DNA of 64,000 nucleotides from contig NZ_CP077970.1 of NCBI RefSeq assembly GCF_024758505.1, forward strand, positions 248,001-312,000. Direction: 5' to 3'. The DNA comes from Bradyrhizobium arachidis (GTDB lineage: Bacteria; Pseudomonadota; Alphaproteobacteria; Rhizobiales; Xanthobacteraceae). Under the pieces are notes generated by a model, which was not told where the DNA came from, ran no database searches, and saw nothing but the letters and a program-made list of their open reading frames with translations. This document shows, one piece after another, positions 62,003 through 64,000 of this stretch (the stretch's first letter is position 1; each line of letters starts with the position of its first letter). Position numbers and translations under genes: made by a program.

Positions 62003-62530
62003 ATGGCGTTGGGGCGTTTGAGTTCGGTGGTTGCGCTCGTGTGTGTCTGGCTGGGTACCTCCGTCAGCACAAGTCATTCCGCCAAGGACACCGTGCAGAC
62101 AACCTCAGGCTTGCCGGTGCCGCGTTATGTCAGCCTCAAATCCGATCACGTGAACGTCCGTGCCGGCCCGACCAAGGACAATGACGTGGCCTGGGTCTAC
62201 ACCCGCTCCGGGCTGCCGGTCGAAATCACCGCAGAGTTCGAGAACTGGCGCCGGGTGCGCGATTCGGAAGGGTCTGAAGGCTGGGTCTATCACTCGCTGC
62301 TGTCGGGCCGCCGCACCGCCGTCGTCACCATGAAGCACAAGGACGACCTAGCCCCGATCTACGATCGCGCCGATCCGGACAGCGCGGTTGCGGCGCGGCT
62401 TCAGGCCGGCGTCGTCGCCCAGGTCAAAAAGTGCGTCACCGGATGGTGCCGCGTCATGGGCAACGGATTTGACGGCTGGATCCAGCAGGAACGGCTGTGG
62501 GGCGTCTACGCCGACGAGCAGGTGAATTGA
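62003..62530 (+). CDS. Secreted bacterial SH3-domain protein
   Basis: A 175-residue exported protein: signal peptide (about 1-25, MALGRLSSVVALVCVWLGTS) followed by two SH3-like domains of the SH3_4 type. The first is VSLKSDHVNVRAGPTKDNDVAWVYTRSGLPVEITAEFENWRRVRDSEGSEGWVYHSLLSG and the second has QVKKCVTGWCRVMGNGFDGWIQQERLWGVY. Bacterial SH3 domains often bind peptidoglycan. Start at ATG 62003 with AGGAG about 10 bases before; GTG at 62000 is also in frame. Two Cys flank Trp in the second domain (CVTGWC) and could form a disulfide. Confidence 0.83.
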   Translation: MALGRLSSVVALVCVWLGTSVSTSHSAKDTVQTTSGLPVPRYVSLKSDHVNVRAGPTKDNDVAWVYTRSGLPVEITAEFENWRRVRDSEGSEGWVYHSLLSGRRTAVVTMKHKDDLAPIYDRADPDSAVAARLQAGVVAQVKKCVTGWCRVMGNGFDGWIQQERLWGVYADEQVN

Positions 62531-62537
62531 CCCGAAG

Positions 62538-62646
62538 GGTCATCCCGGGGCGATGCGTCAGCATCGAACCCGGGATCTCGAGATTCCGGGTCTGGTGCTC
62601 GCGCACCATCCCGGAATGACAATGGCCGGGGACATCGCCCGGCCAT
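62538..62646. repeat. About 110-bp composite palindromic element
   Basis: Contains CGATGC/GCATCG (62551-62566), ATTCCGGG/CCCGGAAT with inner TGGTGC/GCACCA (62583-62618), and ATGGCCGGG/CCCGGCCAT (62622-62630 and 62638-62646). The last pair is identical to that at 6127-6149, so the family is dispersed. Between the convergent SH3 gene and irr. Confidence 0.75.
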
Positions 62647-62673
62647 GACAAACTCAGATCAGATCGAGAGAGC

Positions 62674-63165
62674 TCAGCGCTTCTTGCGCAGGCGCACGAC
62701 CATGTCGATGCGCGCGATCTCGTAGCCTTCGGGCACGTCGGGCATCTTCGACAGCGCCAGATGCGGGTCGGGGATATCGACCAGTTCGTGGCTGTTCTCG
62801 AGATAATAGTGGTGATGCGTCGTGACGTTGGTGTCGAAATAGGTCTTGGTGCCATCGACGCTGACCTGACGCAGCAGGCCCGCGTCGGTAAGCTGGTTGA
62901 GCGTGTTGTAGACGGTGGCGAGCGACACCGGAACCTTGGCCAGCGTGGCTTCCTCGTAGAGCATTTCAGCCGTGAGGTGGCGGGCGCCCTTGCCGAACAG
63001 CAGCCAGCCAAGCGCCATCCTCTGGCGCGTCGGACGGAGGCCGGCAGCCTGGAGCATTTCGTTGACGTCGTGCCATGGGCAGCCGGTCAATGCCGGCTGG
63101 CGCCCCGGATGGAGGGACGCGGAAAGGGCGGCTTCGTCGTTATGGGGCGGGTTGTTCTCGCTCAT
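62674..63165 (-). CDS. irr: Iron response regulator Irr (Fur superfamily)
   Basis: Irr controls heme synthesis and iron genes in rhizobia; it is degraded when heme binds. The 163-residue product is full length with the heme-regulatory Gly-Cys-Pro at 28-30 (ALTGCPWHDVNEML) and the histidine-rich second heme region THHHYYLENSHE near residue 117, as in B. japonicum Irr. The winged-helix DNA reader is RPTRQRMALGWLLF...LATVYNTLNQLTDAGLL. I start at 63165 (MSENNPPHND), giving the known 163-residue length; the frame is open 28 codons further. Divergent from fabA. Confidence 0.96.
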   Translation of the reverse strand: MSENNPPHNDEAALSASLHPGRQPALTGCPWHDVNEMLQAAGLRPTRQRMALGWLLFGKGARHLTAEMLYEEATLAKVPVSLATVYNTLNQLTDAGLLRQVSVDGTKTYFDTNVTTHHHYYLENSHELVDIPDPHLALSKMPDVPEGYEIARIDMVVRLRKKR

Positions 63166-63481
63166 TTCCAACAATTTCGGGCACGCGTGGTCAGTCACTA
63201 TCGCCTTGCAATATAAGAAGTGAAAGATGCAGATGCAAGTTTCTCGCAACTAGAGCGGTTCTAAGTTACGGGGAACCATAAGCGCCTGTGGTTTTTACCC
63301 CAGGCGGGCGCTTTGACGCAGGAAGGGCCTGTGTTAGAGAGCCCGCGGTCCCGTTTAACCGATTTTGGCGCCGTCAGGCCAACAGGCCGTCTTGGCGCCT
63401 GAGAAATGCGGTTGGCGCACGTTCCCAAACGGGGCTATTTTTACCAAAAACCCCCATCGGGATTGGATTTAGAGGCTTCTG
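63166..63481. other. Divergent irr-fabA regulatory region
   Basis: Contains an ICE-like imperfect inverted repeat (63248-63267) and, 28 bases before fabA, an interrupted hairpin GGGG-CTA-TTTTT/AAAAA-CCCC (63431-63454). No ORF or RNA gene is apparent. Confidence 0.5.
63248..63267. promoter_or_regulatory. Iron-control-element-like palindrome upstream of irr
   Basis: AACTAGAGCGGTTCTAAGTT: AACT(T)AGA on the left faces TTCTAAGTT on the right around GCGG, one base short of symmetric. It resembles the TTAGAA...TTCTAA arrangement of rhizobial ICE sites bound by Irr. Confidence 0.35.
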
Positions 63482-64000
63482 ATGCTCAACCGGCGCAACG
63501 GTTACGAATTTGAGGATTTGCTGGCGTGTGCCCGTGGCGAGATGTTCGGCCCGGGCAATGCCCAGTTGCCGTTGCCGCCGATGCTGATGTTCGACCGCAT
63601 CACGGAAATCTCCGAGACCGGCGGCGAGTTCGGTAAGGGTGTTGTGCACGCCGAGCTCGATGTGAAACCGGACCTCTGGTTCTTCGGGTGCCATTTCAAG
63701 AACGACCCCGTCATGCCCGGCTGCCTCGGCCTGGACGCCCTGTGGCAGATGGTTGGATTCTACCTCGGCTGGATCGGCGGCGAGGGCCGCGGTCGCGCGC
63801 TGGGATTGAACGAGCTGAAATTCAGTGGCCAGGTGCTGCCCGAGGCCCGCAAGGTTGTGTACCACGTCGATATGAAGCGCGTGATGCGTTCAAAGCTGGT
63901 ACTTGGTGTTGCCGACGGGTGGCTTTCGGTCGATGACACCATTATCTATCGCGCCAAGGACTTGAAGGTCGGCCTGTTCAAGCAGGGCACGTCGCTCGGC
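63482..64000 (+). CDS. fabA: 3-Hydroxydecanoyl-ACP dehydratase/isomerase FabA (3' end cut by window)
   Basis: FabA dehydrates 3-hydroxydecanoyl-ACP and isomerises the trans-2 to the cis-3 double bond, starting unsaturated fatty-acid synthesis. The visible 173 residues are nearly the whole protein: [23 protein letters not shown] start, the catalytic His in [14 protein letters not shown], the Asp in [12 protein letters not shown] and the end [14 protein letters not shown]. No stop is reached before 64000, so only a few codons at most are missing. ATG 63482 follows AGAGGCTTCTG. Rhizobial genomes place fabB and an enoyl-ACP reductase next. Confidence 0.94.
   Translation, partial: MLNRRNGYEFEDLLACARGEMFGPGNAQLPLPPMLMFDRITEISETGGEFGKGVVHAELDVKPDLWFFGCHFKNDPVMPGCLGLDALWQMVGFYLGWIGGEGRGRALGLNELKFSGQVLPEARKVVYHVDMKRVMRSKLVLGVADGWLSVDDTIIYRAKDLKVGLFKQGTSLG

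Overview
This window is almost certainly chromosomal DNA of a Bradyrhizobium (order Rhizobiales/Hyphomicrobiales). The base composition is high GC. The gene orders rnd-lptC-lptA-lptB-rpoN-hpf-ptsN, trpF-trpB-trpA-accD-folC, divL-tsaE/amgK-pilZ-murU-addB-addA-trxA and ubiE-ubiB-coaBC-dut are those of this group. The last genes are irr, encoding a 163-residue Irr with its GCP heme motif at Cys29, and fabA. It reads as core chromosome with a few accessory insertions; there is no intact mobile element, prophage or CRISPR array.

Layout. 1-6065 (+): end of ribonuclease D, lipopolysaccharide transport (lptCAB), sigma-54, long hibernation factor and PTS-Ntr EIIA. 6258-13271: an accessory stretch with a Fic enzyme preceded by two copies of an inverted repeat; a TetR regulator divergent from an uncharacterised three-gene set (SDR, saccharopine-dehydrogenase-like protein, acyl-CoA ligase) with two matching palindromes between them; an IS5-type transposase remnant; and a surface beta-barrel protein. 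13553-14304 (-): small heat-shock protein plus DUF1150 protein behind a ROSE-like RNA thermometer. 14524-18731 (-): ugpBAEC glycerol-3-phosphate transporter with a Pho-box-like site. 18951-21572: CoA-transferase, ohr/ohrR peroxide defence pair, tRNA-Ala(GGC). 21668-28518: TIGR02300-type acidic protein, aroA-cmk-rpsA, sppA, ihfB, lapA. 28583-33723 (+): trpFBA-accD-folC with overlapping stops and starts. 33754-35501: phosphoesterase and a START-domain/MarR pair under a 37-bp palindrome. 35556-48111 (-): trxA, addA, addB, murU, pilZ, tsaE-amgK fusion, divL. 48325-52638 (-): dut, coaBC, ubiB, ubiE. 52717-64000: mutM, ParA-like ATPase, ggt, a protease-like protein lacking its histidine, an E1-like enzyme, TetR and a hypothetical gene, a hydroxyacid dehydrogenase, an SH3 protein, irr and fabA (cut by the window end).

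How the genes fit together. Many genes serve the envelope and its turnover: LPS export, cell-wall sugar recycling by AmgK and MurU, EPSP synthase, FabA and AccD for fatty acids, SppA. Others serve the cell cycle and DNA (DivL, AddAB, IHF-beta, MutM, Dut) and stress control (Hsp20, Ohr, Irr). Several small regulatory modules show clear palindromes next to their own regulator gene, and these are the most informative unannotated DNA here.

Most striking observations: a ribbon-helix-helix domain fused to the front of CoaBC with two matching 17-bp palindromes just upstream; the duplicated inverted repeat before fic, whose product ends in a winged helix; a tyrosine at the phosphorylation site of DivL; an alanine replacing the catalytic histidine of the trypsin-like protein; loss of three of four zinc ligands in AccD; and a family of nested inverted-repeat elements in intergenic spaces. 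All positions and residues were read by eye. Family assignments rest on motif and sequence recognition, not on database searches.
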